From: Adiantum capillus-veneris
Taxonomy: Eukaryota; Streptophyta; Polypodiopsida; Polypodiales; Pteridaceae
Assembly (NCBI GenBank): GCA_014529385.2
Contig: CM043967.1
Location: 83,892,278-83,956,277, forward strand
DNA length: 64,000 nt
Direction of reading: 5' to 3'
Shown: positions 34,054-45,410 of the stretch, in pieces
How positions within the stretch are numbered: position 1 is the stretch's first letter
How the letters are laid out: every line of letters starts with the position of its first letter
The notes under the pieces: generated by a model
The model's input: the letters and a program-made list of their open reading frames with translations, nothing else
Told to the model about the DNA's origin: nothing
The model's database searches: none
Translations under genes and position numbers: made by a program

Positions 34054-37000
34054 AACACAGACATAGACAAATTCATCATTAGAATCAAAGTCATCTTCAT
34101 ACAACATTAGGCGATGCTACATTTTGACAACACTTGACATACACAAATGCAGCATCAACACTACTTGTAGATGGTAAGAACTCAAAAAGCGGTAGTGGTG
34201 TGTCTTTTACAGTTTAAACACAACTGAAACATAGAATTGAAAATACTTTGGATTGAAAAGATAGAGTTGACACTAAAGAGGTTGAGTTCCCCTTTATAGA
34301 GTGTTGGCCCTAAACTCAGGTGCCTTGGGGACTGTTTATTTATTAGACTGAGAAGTGTCGTAGTTACAATCGTTCTGTGTGAGCCTACTCACATGATGTG
34401 ACATAGTTTGAGCACGAATGGCACCCTGGCCTCATATATATCGGCACTTGGCCCCAAAAACCCTTAAAAATCAATTTTATTTACAAATGTGTCCATAAGC
34501 ACATATAACATTTGTTTTTATAATAATTGGTGCCTAAAGCAACCCTTGCCTCTAGTCCATGTAGAAACTGCCACATCAATAACTGTCACATCATCACGGG
34601 CCACGACCATATGGATACCACATCATTCGCCCCATGATTTGTGTTGCGTTTGGTGTTGGATTTCTCGGGCTGCTTGCATTAAGACCGCACCCAGACTACG
34701 ACCACAAGCATCACAATATACTTGAAATGACGTGCAAATCCGGCAAAGTCAAAACTGGTCCTGTGGTCAATGTCTCTTTCAATGTCTGAAAGGCACTCAC
34801 CTTTGTGGATCCCCACGAGAAAGGGACTCCTTTCTGTGTAACATATGCAAAGGGGAAGCAACCTCTGCAAACTTTCTAATGAACCGCCGAGAGTAAGAAC
34901 AGAAGCCCAAGAAGCTTCTAACTTCATGGACATTCTTCAAATCGGGCCAATCACATAAAGTCTCAATCTTGGCCGGTTCCATCTGCACTCCTGCTGCTGA
35001 GACGACGTGTATAAAAAAAGTGTATTTCTGGTAGGAAAAATTCACTTTTCTGTGCATTAATCACCAACTTGTGATCTCGTAATGCCTGAAAGACCTGTAG
35101 CAGATGTTCTCTATGTTCTGCCTCATCCTTGGAGAAGACAATAATGTCATCAAAGAAAGTGCCAACAAAAGATCTATACTCTCTGAAAATTCTGTCCATC
35201 ATTCGGTTAAAAGTCGTTGAAGCATTGGTAAGGCCAAAAGGCATCACCAAAAATTCGAATAGACCAAAAGTCGTCCGAAAAGCTGTCTTGTAGACATCTC
35301 CCGACACGATTCGGATCTGATGATATTTGCTCTTGAAATCAATCCTGCTGAAACAAGAGGATCCCTGTAGCCAGTCTAGAATATCATCGATCCTAGGAAT
35401 TGAAAATCTGTTCTTGATGGTGGTTTTGTTGAGAGCTCTATAGGCAATGCACATTCTCCAAGATCCGTCTTTCTTCAAAACCAACACTGGAGAGTAGTAA
35501 GGTGAAGTACTTTGCTGGAAAAGACCCTTTTCCAAGAGGTCTTGCACTTGGTCCATAATTTCTTCATTCTGGGCTCGGCTCACACGGTAAGGTGGCTGGT
35601 TCGGTGGTGTGCTTCCAGGTATCAGATCAATGGTATGATCCTTGAGACGAGCTGATGGCAACTCGCCTGGCAGGCCCTCAGAAAAGCAATCGACATGAGT
35701 GTTGAGAAAATCTTGGGGTTCTTTTCCTAGGTCAAAACATATTCGACCTTCAATCATCATTCAGTTCTCTCCAGAAAATCGAGGAAAGAAGCTGAATTCC
35801 ATCAGTACACTCTCTGTGCCCTTCATTTGTCAAAGTCGCTTTCCTAGCCCGAGAGTCAACCACGGCATTGTTCGTATGGTACCAAGGGATTTTTAGGAGG
35901 ACGTCGCAACCTCCCAAGGGCGTTACGTAGAAGTCCTCGTGCCCTAAACACCCTTGACATTGCAAACGGAGTTTGCCAATGATCGGTGTAATGGAATCAT
36001 CCCGTCCGGGTGCCGCTAGAACTACCTGTGTCTGTGGCCTTAGCCGGTCGGGCGTAATCCCAAATCGAGCCGCCAATTCAAGTGAAAAGAAGTTGGCCTT
36101 GGCTTCTTCATCAAAGAAAATGAGGGCTTCCTGTTCTTTCACTTTGCCCTAGGTGCGGCAAAGTTTGTACTTTCGTTCATCTGATTCGGTTTGGGCCCCA
36201 CGCAATGTGGCACCAGTTCTGTTTTCATCTACCTTTTTGGCCACATTCCTTTGCTACTCTAGAACTCTCTGGCCTGTTTGGAGTTTGTTCTTGCTGTGCC
36301 TTTTTTGGGGCACTTTGCGGAGATGTGCCAGTGCCCATGTTCCCCGCATCCAAAACACTTCCCCTCTTTGAGATAGATAACCCTTTCTCTAAGTGTATCA
36401 TTCTTTTCTTTGTTCTGGGAACTCTTTCTCTTTCTACTTTCATTGTGAGAGGTCTGTTGGGTTCTCTGAGTCAAGATCTCATCAGTGGGGTAAATCAAAT
36501 TTCCAGATTGTATCGCAAAAACCCCGTTTCACACGACCCATCAATTCTTCAAAAGAATGCAACTTCTGTTCCAAGCAGTAGTCTCGGATCTCTATAGGAA
36601 GTCTGTAGCAAAACCGCTCAATCTGTTCCTTAAACAAGACCTTCGTAAATGAAGAGGCTGGTAGAAAAGAGTTCCAAAATCTCTCGCAATAAGCATCCAA
36701 AGAATCTCCCTTGGTCATCCGAAGATGATTCCAAGCAGTTTGTATATCTCTTTTGTACTCCCGAGTCAGTCAAGAAGAAATAAAAAGCCTTTCAACCATT
36801 TAATCGGAGCTTCCTTTCTCAGTAGAAGAGTGAACCACCATGTTCGAGAATCTCGGAACCCAGAAAAGGATTCAAATCGACTGTCCACCTTCTTTTAATT
36901 CTTTTACTTTCTTGCTTTTATCTTCTAGGAAGTCATATTGGTTGGCTTTATAAAAAAAAATGTTTCTTCTTTGCATAAAACATGTGATCGTCCGAGTCCG

Positions 37001-40000
37001 AATTGTTTGAGGATGACTCCTCTGTAGAACTATTAGAAACTGGGTAAAATCTAGGCTTTGCCTTTTTCTTGCCCTTTCCGAAGCTTTGCTTTTTGCTTCG
37101 CTTGTCCATGTCTTTCTGCGAGTACAGGTTCTGTTTTCCTGCACTCGTCTGTCTTTTCGGCTTTACTCCCTATCTAAGAGAAGAAGCAATGGCCACACGC
37201 CATCTCGAGTAAATCTTATCAATTGGGTAATTCTTCAGGTATATCACCCATCTCGGGTCCCTGGAGTACTTAATCAATCTGTTCACACATATGCCAATCT
37301 GTAGTTGACGTTTGTACTCCGTTTCTGACAAATTTGTCCGAATTTTTTTTGGTCCAAATCTTCATTCTTTTCTTTACTACCTGCGCCGGATCGTCAACTT
37401 TTCTTTGCCTTCCCTCTGAGAGGTGTCATCTCTGTCAAATTCTTCACTAGAACCCATGTGTAATCTAAGATTTTTAATGGCTTGCCCTGTAAGACAGAGC
37501 GATGAAGACGGGAGTGCGCCCGATGTGCGATGTATGAAGGGTGAGAATCACTAATAAGTCCGGGGTCGGGCCACGAAGATTCTTTTTTAATAGGTTTCAA
37601 AATAAAGCAAAGCCCAAAAGCTTCTAAAAATTTGGCCTTGCGTAGGATTTCTTGCAAAAAAGCAACCTCCATACAGTTCCGCAATTCACGGAGATCCGTA
37701 CGCTCAGCCTTCAGCCTGCTTTTTCGCAAATCACGGAAATCCGTACGCTGTTGCCATGCGAGCAGATCAACGCATTTTTCGAGAGCAGGATGTGTGTGTG
37801 TATCTGCTGTCACATGTCCAGGCCATGCCACGTCACCAGTTTGTGACAGGTGACACTTGTTATCCTCTACGTCAACGATCTTGTGATTACAAGTAGCCAT
37901 GTTGTGCACATCCGCAGTATTATGGCAACCTTGGCAAAGGAGTTTGAGACGACAGATCTTGGCTTGCTTCATCGTTTTCTTGGATTGGAGGTTTGGCAGA
38001 CAGAGGGAGGCATCTTCCTCTCTTAGGAGCGGCACATCCAAGAATTGTTGGAATCATTTGGTATGACCAAGTGCAAACCTATCTCAACTCCCATGGATCC
38101 CAATCAAAAGTTGTTACAGTTTGATATCCCCATTGTAGTAGATGCTACATAATATAAAAAATTGGTTGGTTCTCTCATTTGGGTACTCAACACCCGATTT
38201 GATGTCAGTTTCCTAATGAGTCTTCTCAGTTCTTTCATGCAGAAACGTGTCCAAGTTACATTTGGAGCAGGCTCTTCGGATCCTGCGGTATTTGAAGGCG
38301 ACCAACTCATTAGGCATACACTATGCTGCTGGAGGTACAGACTCCTATGGAGTGATTCGGATTGGGGTGGAGATCCAGATGGACGACGATTGACTACAGG
38401 TTATACCTTTTCTTTTGGCTCAAGAGCAGTTTCATGGAGCAGCAAGAAACAGCCAACAATTGCCTTGTCTTCCACAGAGGCAGAGTACCGTGCTGTTTGC
38501 AGTGCTACATGTAAGTCAGTGTGGATTTAGGGGCTACTTTTGGAGATGGGCTTTCCGTAGCAGACAACCATTATGTACGTAGACAACCAGAGTTGTATAG
38601 CCGTTGCGAGGAACCCAGTGTTGCATGCCTGGACCAAGCATATAGAGATACAGTGCCATTTTGTTCGTGAGAAGACCAAGGATGGCTCTATCCGACTAGA
38701 GTACATCCCGACTTCGGATAACCCTGCTGACATCTTCACCAAACCTCTTCCAGAGGCGACATTATCCTCTCTTGCCAGCTCCCTTGGACCTGTTTCCCGT
38801 CCAGGAGCTGAGAGGGGGTGTTAGAGTTCAGATTCTTCTATGGTGGTAGCTCCATCTCCCAGGAGCAGATTAGGGAATGAGGGCTGTTTTGTGGCTGTGC
38901 CCGGCCGTACTTGAGGTAGACGTACCTGTTCACGGCGGTGCTCTTCATTGTGTTGCTCACCCGGTAGGCTGACATGAGGCGGGACCCTCGTTCCCAAGGT
39001 TTCCCGGGGTCACAGTCTCGAGTCTTTTGCAGTTCTACTACTAAATATGTGTCCCAGGTCAATTTCGGTGAGTTTTACATATTTATTAGCATTTTAGGCC
39101 ATTTATTGGGATTGTGGAATTTTTGCAGTAGGTAGGGCAAACTTCCAGTTTGCCTATTTATGTAGACCACCCCCTTGTACTTTTGGCATGTTATTCAATG
39201 AAGAGATCTAGCGTTTGGGGCACACACTCTCTCTCTCTAGCATTCTTGCAAGCTAGCTTTTTTTGTGCCAGTGACTCTCCTCGCTCTAGCGTTTTCTCTC
39301 TCCACATCAATCTCACCTCTATTGGCGTTTTTCCATTGTGATCTCTCTCTCGATGCCTAGCGCTCCCTCTGTCTTGCGGTTACACACCCTCTCCTAACTG
39401 TGAAGGGCATGCATTGGGTATAGCATGATAGTCTCTTGCGGAGACTCTAAGAACTTGGACAACTATTCGAAAAGGTTTGACTGACTTCGCTTCGAGCGAC
39501 ACTGTTAGAGATTGCTTAATGCCATCATATGCTTATAGGAAAGGTTGAGGGGATTGAAGAGATGGAAAAGCTTGCTTTCAGATCCTATCTGGCCTAACGA
39601 GGAGAGAGAGAGATTCTTGCTAGCTCCAAAGCACATGATTTGTCAGGGGAAATATGATATATCATGGCTTCAAGAAGATGCTTTGAGTGCAAGGAAGAAG
39701 GGAACGTGATTGTAGAGTGTCACAAAGAGCAGGAGCCAAAGGGCAAGAAAGAAAACCAAACTGGTAGTAGATCTCTAGGGCTTGCGAAAGCTGTCAGACA
39801 CATTGGCTCAGTATGTAGAGCATGGGGAAGATATGAGGTGTGTCCTCGTTAACTCAGGGGCTTGTGCAAACCGCACCTTTTATTTCAGTATAACCTTCTT
39901 TCATGTGCTTTGCATCTGTCTTTTGTTTCTTCGGTTTTTACTTCGTTATTCTTTTGAATAAGATTGAGCTTCAATTTATATGATACTTAAGGAGAACATG

Positions 40001-43000
40001 CCAATGCTACATAGCACCACTGCAGATATCACCCACCATTGAGTAGCAAAAATGTATGGCTTGAAAGTTTAGATCTTGTTGACCTGTGAAGGCGTATATA
40101 AACCAAGGACTCTCTTGCGTCCATGAACATAATGGTGTGCAGTGTGGCATAAAAGACCCAAGTAGCTTAGTTTGAGGGCCAATACGAGGTGTGGCAGTCA
40201 TTACAGGCTATACAAAGGCTTGGCTACGCTCTTGTTGGAGCTACATCTTGAATTGCAATGCCAACCAGGAGCTCTAGGTTACTTTGAGAAACTGGAAAAG
40301 AAAAGATAGCTGTGTCACTGAAGTGGGCCTCCGTTGGTGTGTTCTGTGATTTTACAGGAATGGCCACTTTTCAATAGTAGGGAATTAATTTTAGGAAAGT
40401 GTCGAGGGGTCACCATGTGCCTAGACTACAGGTGTACCTGTAAATCTCTCCATTAGAATCTTAGATGCCAATGAAACACATATGGCAAAGCCCCGACCAG
40501 AACAGAACACAGAAAGCCTTTCCATCTTCGCTGTAGAAAGGAGCCATGCTCATCAGGCCTCATATATGTCGGTATAGATTACTTTAAATGCTATTGCACA
40601 TAGATTCATACTTGTTTGGCATACAATTGTAAAATAGTGATGCGAATGCTCATATATTGTATGTTTTGTTGCATCTTTCTCTATGTTGTCTTGGCTTTGC
40701 AGCATGCAAAGATTCCCGTGCCAACACCGAAAAAGGGTGAAGTTTTAGTTAAACTTGAAGCGGCCAGTGTGAACCCTGTTGATTGGAAGATACAAAGTGG
40801 GATCCTTCGTCCATTTCTACCTCCAAAGTTCCCTTACATACCGGGTGTGTTTTGACTGTAAAGTATTATCTCATTCCATCCACCTTTGTATGGTTCTCTT
40901 CAAGCAAACTACGAGCATTTTTTTGCTTGTGTACTTGTAGTTGCTTAGACATACTAGGTGCTGTTTAAGGGCTTGGATCCTAGGAGTCCTTGTTAATGAA
41001 ATCTGAGCCTCAAAGGCTATAGGCATAACAGCTTTCCTCACTATAAGATTGAAAACAGACTTGTATGATGATTTGATATGGTTTGGTATTTCAGGGACCG
41101 ACGTTGCAGGGGAAGTAGTATCATTAGGACAAGGAGTAAGTGGGTTTTCTGCTGGTGATAAAGTCATAAGCTGGCTTGATTTGAGGGTACCCATTTACAT
41201 TCATATTGTGATTATTATTGAAATGCATGAATGAGGTCATGGATTTAGGAGAATTGAGGGGTGGTGCCAATTTTGCAGAATGGGGGTTCTTTTGCAGAGT
41301 ATGCGGTTGCTTCTGTCAAATATACCGTCAAAAGACCACCAGAGGTGTCTGCTATTGATGGTTCTTGTTTAGCAATTGCAGGCCTAACTGCTTTGCAATC
41401 CATTCGAGATACTGCGGGTGTCAAGCTGGATGGTTCAAGCAAGGCCAATCTTCTTATTACTGCCGCATCTGGTGGTGTTGGCTTATATGCTGTGCAGGTT
41501 TGTGAGAGAACTACACCTATGTCTTAAATGCTTGTGATGTGAAATGTGACATGAAACGTTTCATTGGTTGGGGTTCTGAGATTTTGAAACGTTTTGTTTC
41601 AGAGCATAGAAAAAGTGAAACATGCTTCATAAACACACACACACACACACACACAACAATTATCAAAATACCCTTGAAATTTGTGAAAATTCTCAAAATA
41701 CCTCTTACTTTCTTCACCTAGATTGCTTCCATTTTCACATAATTCATACTCTGCAATACTAAGGTTACATCTACAAACCTGATTTAGAAAATTATAACCA
41801 TTGGATTAAAAATAGGGCATTAGCATGTGAAAATCATGCGGTTATTTGATCTCTTTTGTTTGAAAGACCATTGAAATTCTTCATTCCAACATGCCAAATA
41901 ACTGGAACACATTTGTTTTTATTGAAATATTTAAAATGTAAAATGTAATGCATTGAGAGATGTTATCAAGGGTATTTTGGGGAATTTCAACAAAATCTAA
42001 GGGGCATTTAGTGAATTTTAGTAAAATATTGGAAAAAGTTGTCCAAAATTGAGGGACAGCTTGAGAATTTTAAAAATTATAGGGATATTTTGGGAATTTT
42101 TATAAATTTGAGGGATAGTTTGGTAATTTTCCTTTTTACACATCTGTGCACACATGCATGTGTATAAATGGTACATATATATGTATACATGCATATATGC
42201 ATAAGTATGTTCTGTATGTGTAGATATAAACACACACACACACATGTATGTATCTATAAACTTATTTTAGAAAAATTATGACCATTGTACCAAGAAATAT
42301 GAGATTTGCTTGTGAAAATCATAAGTTATTCAATCTCGTGTCCAAAAGACTCTTAAAAATCCCCAATCAAAATGCCAAATCACATGAGAGCTCATTCGTT
42401 TTTATAAAAAAGTTTAATGTAATGTATTGAGAAATGTTTTTTGAAACACATACATACATACACGCACATATATATGATGCAAAAATTACCAGAATATCCT
42501 TGTAATTTGTAAACGTTTTCTAAATATCATAATTTATATCTTTGTACTTTCTTTACATAAATTGCTTCCATTTTCACATAATTGATTTTAGAAAAATTAT
42601 AATCATTGGACCACGAAATGACATTTGCATGTGAAAATCATGAGTTAATTTATCTCGTGTCCCGAAGACGCTTAAAAATCCTCATTCTAACATGCCAAAT
42701 CACTAGCTAGAGCCCATTTGTTTTTATCAAAAGGTTTAAAATGTAATGTATCGAGAGATGTTATTCAAAAAATTGAGGGGTATTTTGAGAATTTTGGCAA
42801 AATATAAGGGGCATATTGGGTTCTTTGGTAATTTTTCTTACACACATGTATATATATCATGGAGGTGGGCGTTTATGCCATTGGTGATGTGGTTACTGCA
42901 TTATGTCTTTTTCAGATAGCAAAGCTTGGTGGCGCACACGTTACGGCTACTTGCGGAGCTCGCAATATAGAGTTGGTAAAAAGTTTGGGTGCTGATGAAG

Positions 43001-43389
43001 TTCTAGACTACAAAACACCAGAAGGAGATGCTATGAAGAGTCCTTCTGGGCAACTTTATGATGCAGTTATTCACTGTACGACTGGTATTCCCTTTTCAAA
43101 GTTTAGTTCCAATCTCAAACCTGTTGCCAAAGTGATTGACCTTACTCCAAACTTGGGCTCAATAGTCTCCTCAGTGAAAAAGAAATTAACCTGTTGTAAG
43201 CAACAAATAGTTCCATTCATGATGTGGCCCAGTGGCAAGGATTTGGCGTTCCTGGCCGACCTTGTAAAGGAGGGAGAGTTGAAGACTGTGGTGGACTCCC
43301 AGCACCCCTTGTCAAAAGCAGAAGGAGCTTGGGCCAGGAGTAAAGAGGGGCATGCCACAGGAAAGGTAGTTGTGACATTCGAGGGTTAA
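33030..43389 (+). CDS. ceQORH: Chloroplast-envelope quinone oxidoreductase homologue, five exons
   Basis: Zinc-free medium-chain dehydrogenase/reductase of the quinone oxidoreductase type, NADPH-dependent. Plant homologues sit at the inner chloroplast envelope without a cleaved transit peptide and reduce electrophilic lipid-derived carbonyl compounds. Exons: 33030-33098, 40703-40844, 41095-41186, 41279-41497, 42916-43389. All introns are GT-AG, and phases 0, 1, 0, 0 join into one 331-codon frame with no stop, close to the ~329 residues of the Arabidopsis protein. Residues ~1-18 read [28 protein letters not shown] and GTDVAGEVV lie in the catalytic fold, [12 protein letters not shown] is the nucleotide-binding glycine motif, then [16 protein letters not shown] and [14 protein letters not shown]. 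The C-terminus is [12 protein letters not shown]. Introns 1 and 4 are packed with transposons. The only gene here that looks functional. Confidence 0.93.
33109..33177. repeat. (CT)n(CA)n compound microsatellite at the start of intron 1
   Basis: About 20 CT units followed by about 14 CA units, starting 10 bases after the ceQORH exon 1 donor. Confidence 0.95.
33966..34049. repeat. (GA)n microsatellite in ceQORH intron 1
   Basis: About 42 uninterrupted units. Confidence 0.95.
34230..34670 (-). repeat. LTR-like sequence left of element 3
   Basis: On the minus strand a TATA-like GATATATATGAGG is followed by GCCAGGGTGCC, and further on by TAAAGGGGAACTC. The same layout (TTTAAATATGAGG, then an AGGGCTC block) recurs in the LTR-like block at 57000-57390. 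It probably is the decayed 3' LTR of element 3. Its edges are not resolved. Confidence 0.45.
34675..37144 (-). pseudogene. Element 3: Ty3/gypsy gag-protease-RT relic inside ceQORH intron 1
   Basis: Minus strand. gag lies at 37144-36482, with a stretched zinc knuckle [16 protein letters not shown] (two extra residues before the last Cys). The protease region at 36142-35750 has [11 protein letters not shown] where a D[ST]G motif belongs, so its active site is lost. RT at 35760-34963 has [29 protein letters not shown] (the usual VDYRALN Asp is Ala), MPFGLTNAS and an intact FFDDIIVFS. Only the first RNase H block ([14 protein letters not shown], about 34690-34740) remains. The rest of RNase H and the integrase are gone. 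It is a different subfamily from elements 1 and 2. Confidence 0.85.
37145..37840 (-). repeat. Leader and LTR-like sequence of element 3
   Basis: No supported gene. It contains the phrase ATCACGGAAATCCGTAC and a near copy 45 bases away. The phrase also occurs near 57340 in the LTR-like block of element 4. The long minus-strand frame across this stretch runs through the junction into a copia fragment and is not a gene. Confidence 0.45.
37840..38818 (+). pseudogene. Ty1/copia RT C-terminus and RNase H relic in ceQORH intron 1
   Basis: Begins at [12 protein letters not shown] (37850-37884), where the RT catalytic YVDD reads YVND. Then [13 protein letters not shown], a stop, and [14 protein letters not shown] (38070-38110). 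RNase H follows: [33 protein letters not shown], a stop at 38527, [14 protein letters not shown] and [14 protein letters not shown] (38717-38757). The RT N-terminal part, integrase and gag are absent. The left edge abuts element 3 LTR-like DNA, so one element probably inserted into or recombined with the other. Confidence 0.9.
38803..39400 (+). repeat. PPT and 3' LTR of the copia relic
   Basis: A purine run (AGGAGCTGAGAGGGGG, 38803-38818) precedes TGTTAGAGTTCAG at 38819, the usual copia LTR start. The right end of the LTR is not certain. It lies somewhere near 39400, after a CT-rich stretch. Confidence 0.7.
39664..39852 (+). pseudogene. gag zinc-knuckle-like fragment
   Basis: [15 protein letters not shown] has the spacing CX2CX4NX4C of a retroviral zinc knuckle, with the His replaced by Asn, followed by a Lys-rich tail. 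It lies downstream of the copia LTR, as the gag of a second copy would. The assignment rests on one short motif. Confidence 0.4.
39860..40702. other. Right part of ceQORH intron 1
   Basis: No coding sequence or repeat boundary recognised. It ends in the pyrimidine-rich acceptor before exon 2. Confidence 0.5.
40703..40844 (+). CDS. ceQORH: ceQORH exon 2
   Basis: Follows the acceptor TTGGCTTTGCAG and encodes [20 protein letters not shown] through FPYIPG. It ends in phase 1 at a GT after CCGG. Confidence 0.92.
41095..41186 (+). CDS. ceQORH: ceQORH exon 3
   Basis: Encodes [20 protein letters not shown] and the [10 protein letters not shown] segment. The acceptor is GTATTTCAG and the donor AGG|GTACCC. 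Confidence 0.9.
41279..41497 (+). CDS. ceQORH: ceQORH exon 4
   Basis: 73 codons from [12 protein letters not shown] to GGVGLYAVQ, holding the dinucleotide-binding Gly motif. The donor is CAG|GTTTGT. Confidence 0.93.
41634..41656. repeat. (AC)n microsatellite in ceQORH intron 4
   Basis: About 11 units at the left edge of foldback copy 3. Confidence 0.9.
41657..42133. mobile_element. Foldback/MITE-like element, copy 3, in ceQORH intron 4
   Basis: Left end AATTATCAAAATACCC and right end GGTAATTTTCC are inverted counterparts, with more repeats inward. The terminal motif is that of copies 1 and 2. The interior differs but matches copy 4 (ATTGCTTCCATTTTCACATA). Confidence 0.7.
42231..42244. repeat. 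(AC)n microsatellite
   Basis: Seven units between foldback copies in intron 4. Confidence 0.85.
42245..42440. mobile_element. Internal fragment of the foldback family
   Basis: Matches the interior of copies 3 and 4 (TTAGAAAAATTAT, CTTAAAAATCC, AATGCCAAATCAC) but lacks the terminal repeats. Confidence 0.6.
42480..42838. mobile_element. Foldback/MITE-like element, copy 4, in ceQORH intron 4
   Basis: Left end AAAAATTACCAGAATAT, right end TTTGGTAATTTTTC, with the interior shared with copy 3. It ends about 77 bp before exon 5. Confidence 0.7.
42916..43389 (+). CDS. ceQORH: ceQORH exon 5
   Basis: 157 codons plus TAA, after the acceptor CTTTTTCAG. Encodes [17 protein letters not shown] through the C-terminus. 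It completes the Rossmann fold and the final substrate domain. Confidence 0.94.
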   Translation: MAKLGGAHVTATCGARNIELVKSLGADEVLDYKTPEGDAMKSPSGQLYDAVIHCTTGIPFSKFSSNLKPVAKVIDLTPNLGSIVSSVKKKLTCCKQQIVPFMMWPSGKDLAFLADLVKEGELKTVVDSQHPLSKAEGAWARSKEGHATGKVVVTFEG

Positions 43390-45050
43390 GCCTGGTTCAA
43401 ATAGTTATCTTCTTCTCTTTAGAGTTTCTTGGCACTATGTACACATTGACTTTATCTATGTATTTATTCATGTTAAGATTCCGTTACATATGCATCCTCA
43501 TTCCAATTGCAAGAGAATATCTTTTGGCATATGAGTTTCTACCCCATTTGATGATTGATAAAAGCTTTGTGATTTGAGATAACAGTTTTTCATACATGTT
43601 TTTCAAAATCTTTTAGTTTTGTCTAGCTAGGTCCATGAATTTTAAAATAAAGCTCTTATTTTGGATGAATGGTAGGTATGTGGTGATACCGTATGTGCTG
43701 GTACTAATAGCTTATGTGGCATGTATGTTGAGTTTATGGCTGCCAGGTCTCTTTTTGTGCACCACCAAGTCTCTTTGTTGTACACAGTGAAGGTTTTTTG
43801 TTGTGGTAGCAGCCAACGGTTTGGTTATGATCTACTTTATGTTAGGTGATTGTTAGCAGCCCGGGAGTTTGTTTCTTTTGTGGTTGGATGAAACTTTTGG
43901 CAGACATCTTTGTGATAGACTCGGTTACAAACCTTGGGGATTTTATATGGAACCATTTTGGCGATGTCTAGCAGTTTACTGTTGACATGATGTCAACCGT
44001 TTAATTATTGCTTGCTACTGAGTGCTAAGTGTGTTTTGGTTTTCTTCTTAAAGACAATATGGTTGCCATTCTATGGCTAGCTTCTAGTGATATGAACCAT
44101 GTATTGCTCATTGTAGCGACTTTGTGCCAATACTTGGGTATGAGCCATGTAGCTTGTTGATGTTAGCATTTTGGCTATGAATTTATGTTTAGAAATATCC
44201 CTCTGGTGCAATGAATATCATAATGCATCCCTTCCTTGTTATGTCAATTTATGAACTTTATGGGAAATTGTGAAAGTTTCTAGTGACTTTGGGACTTAGG
44301 GTTTCTGCAGTAGACTACTACGGAAGCATGTCTTTAATATTGATATCAAAATCTAGTCAATTCTACCTTTGGTATGAGTGATGTAGAATGTTGTGGTTGC
44401 CTGTGACAAAGTTATTGTCATCCGTATCTTGTATTTCAATGAAGTGGATTGGATATACTTTTCCATCAATGTTATATTTATCATCACCAATAAATTTTGG
44501 AAACAAGTGGCTTGTAAACACAAATAGTGAGGATTCCTAGTCTTCATAAAGTGCATATTATGGCCAATTGTCTGCTCATTTAGACATTTGTAGCCATATA
44601 AGCACTTATACCCTAAATTGTCAAAATACAAGCTATTTTGAACAAGAATGTAGAACTTGTGAATGATTTTTTGAGGCTTTATCTATTATTCTATTTGAGA
44701 GGTATCCTTTGATACTTGAGTAGAAAAATGCTAGAATGTCTAAACCAATTTTTATTTAAGAGCACCAAGTTGTGCACTAAGCAGCTTCCTTGATTTTAGT
44801 GCTTTGCAAAAATGCACCTAGTTTGGGAGATTATTACTTCAATGTTAGAGAGGATTTTGTCGTCCTCATAATTTTGCAAGCATATGGGTCTTGTGACTAT
44901 GCTCAATCAAGGATTTTGGAATTGGAGCCCACTCTTAGGAATTGTGATTTTTTCCTAGCCCCTAAAAAAGACACTTTTATGTACGGTTAGGTTACCAATT
45001 GCGTTAACAATTGCAACGATTCACAACGTCACGAATCCCATCATGCATGA
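43390..45050. other. 3' flank of ceQORH, no further gene seen
   Basis: Holds the ceQORH 3' untranslated region near its left end. AT-rich with only short frames. No repeat boundary is recognised before 45050. Confidence 0.5.
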
Positions 45051-45071
45051 CACTAATCACAAGCGCACACA

Positions 45072-45135
45072 CATAGATCCATCAAGCATACCTTGGCTCT
45101 TGTGCGCATAGATCCATCAAGCATACCTTGGCTCT
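45072..45135. repeat. 29 bp direct repeat, two copies
   Basis: Identical copies at 45072-45100 and 45107-45135. The second ends inside a primer-site-like sequence. Confidence 0.9.
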
Positions 45136-45142
45136 GATACTA
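45131..45142 (-). promoter_or_regulatory. Primer-binding-site-like sequence, minus strand
   Basis: The minus strand reads TAGTATCAGAGC, one mismatch from the initiator tRNA-Met site, two bases from TGTAGGGC at 45145. It would be the PBS of a minus-strand LTR element. Confidence 0.5.
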
Positions 45143-45410
45143 GTTGTAGGGCTACAACGGCTTAGGGGGGTGAAGGTAAAGCTTTGTCATGGTTAGGGAT
45201 GAACGTGCAGAGGGGGTAAAAGCATAAGGTTGTACAAATGCAAAGAGAGTTTCAATTAGGTTTTCCTTGAGCCTTTATAGGCATTACAACATGTTCACAC
45301 TCACTGGACATTAGTGAGAAAAAGCTCTCCCAACATTACTAGTCAAGTTAAGTCCGTTCGTCGGTATGATATTTATGTATGTGGGTCTTGCCATCCCTAC
45401 AATAAGACAG

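Noticed and set aside
36225-36597. Membrane-like plus-strand ORF
   Set aside because: Hydrophobic translation antisense to the gag zinc knuckle of element 3.
37394-38041. 215-codon minus-strand ORF
   Set aside because: It spans the junction between element 3 LTR-like DNA and the copia fragment, antisense to copia RT. No conserved motif.
42018-42245. Cys/Tyr-rich minus-strand ORF in ceQORH intron 4
   Set aside because: It lies in foldback and microsatellite sequence with no homologous motif.
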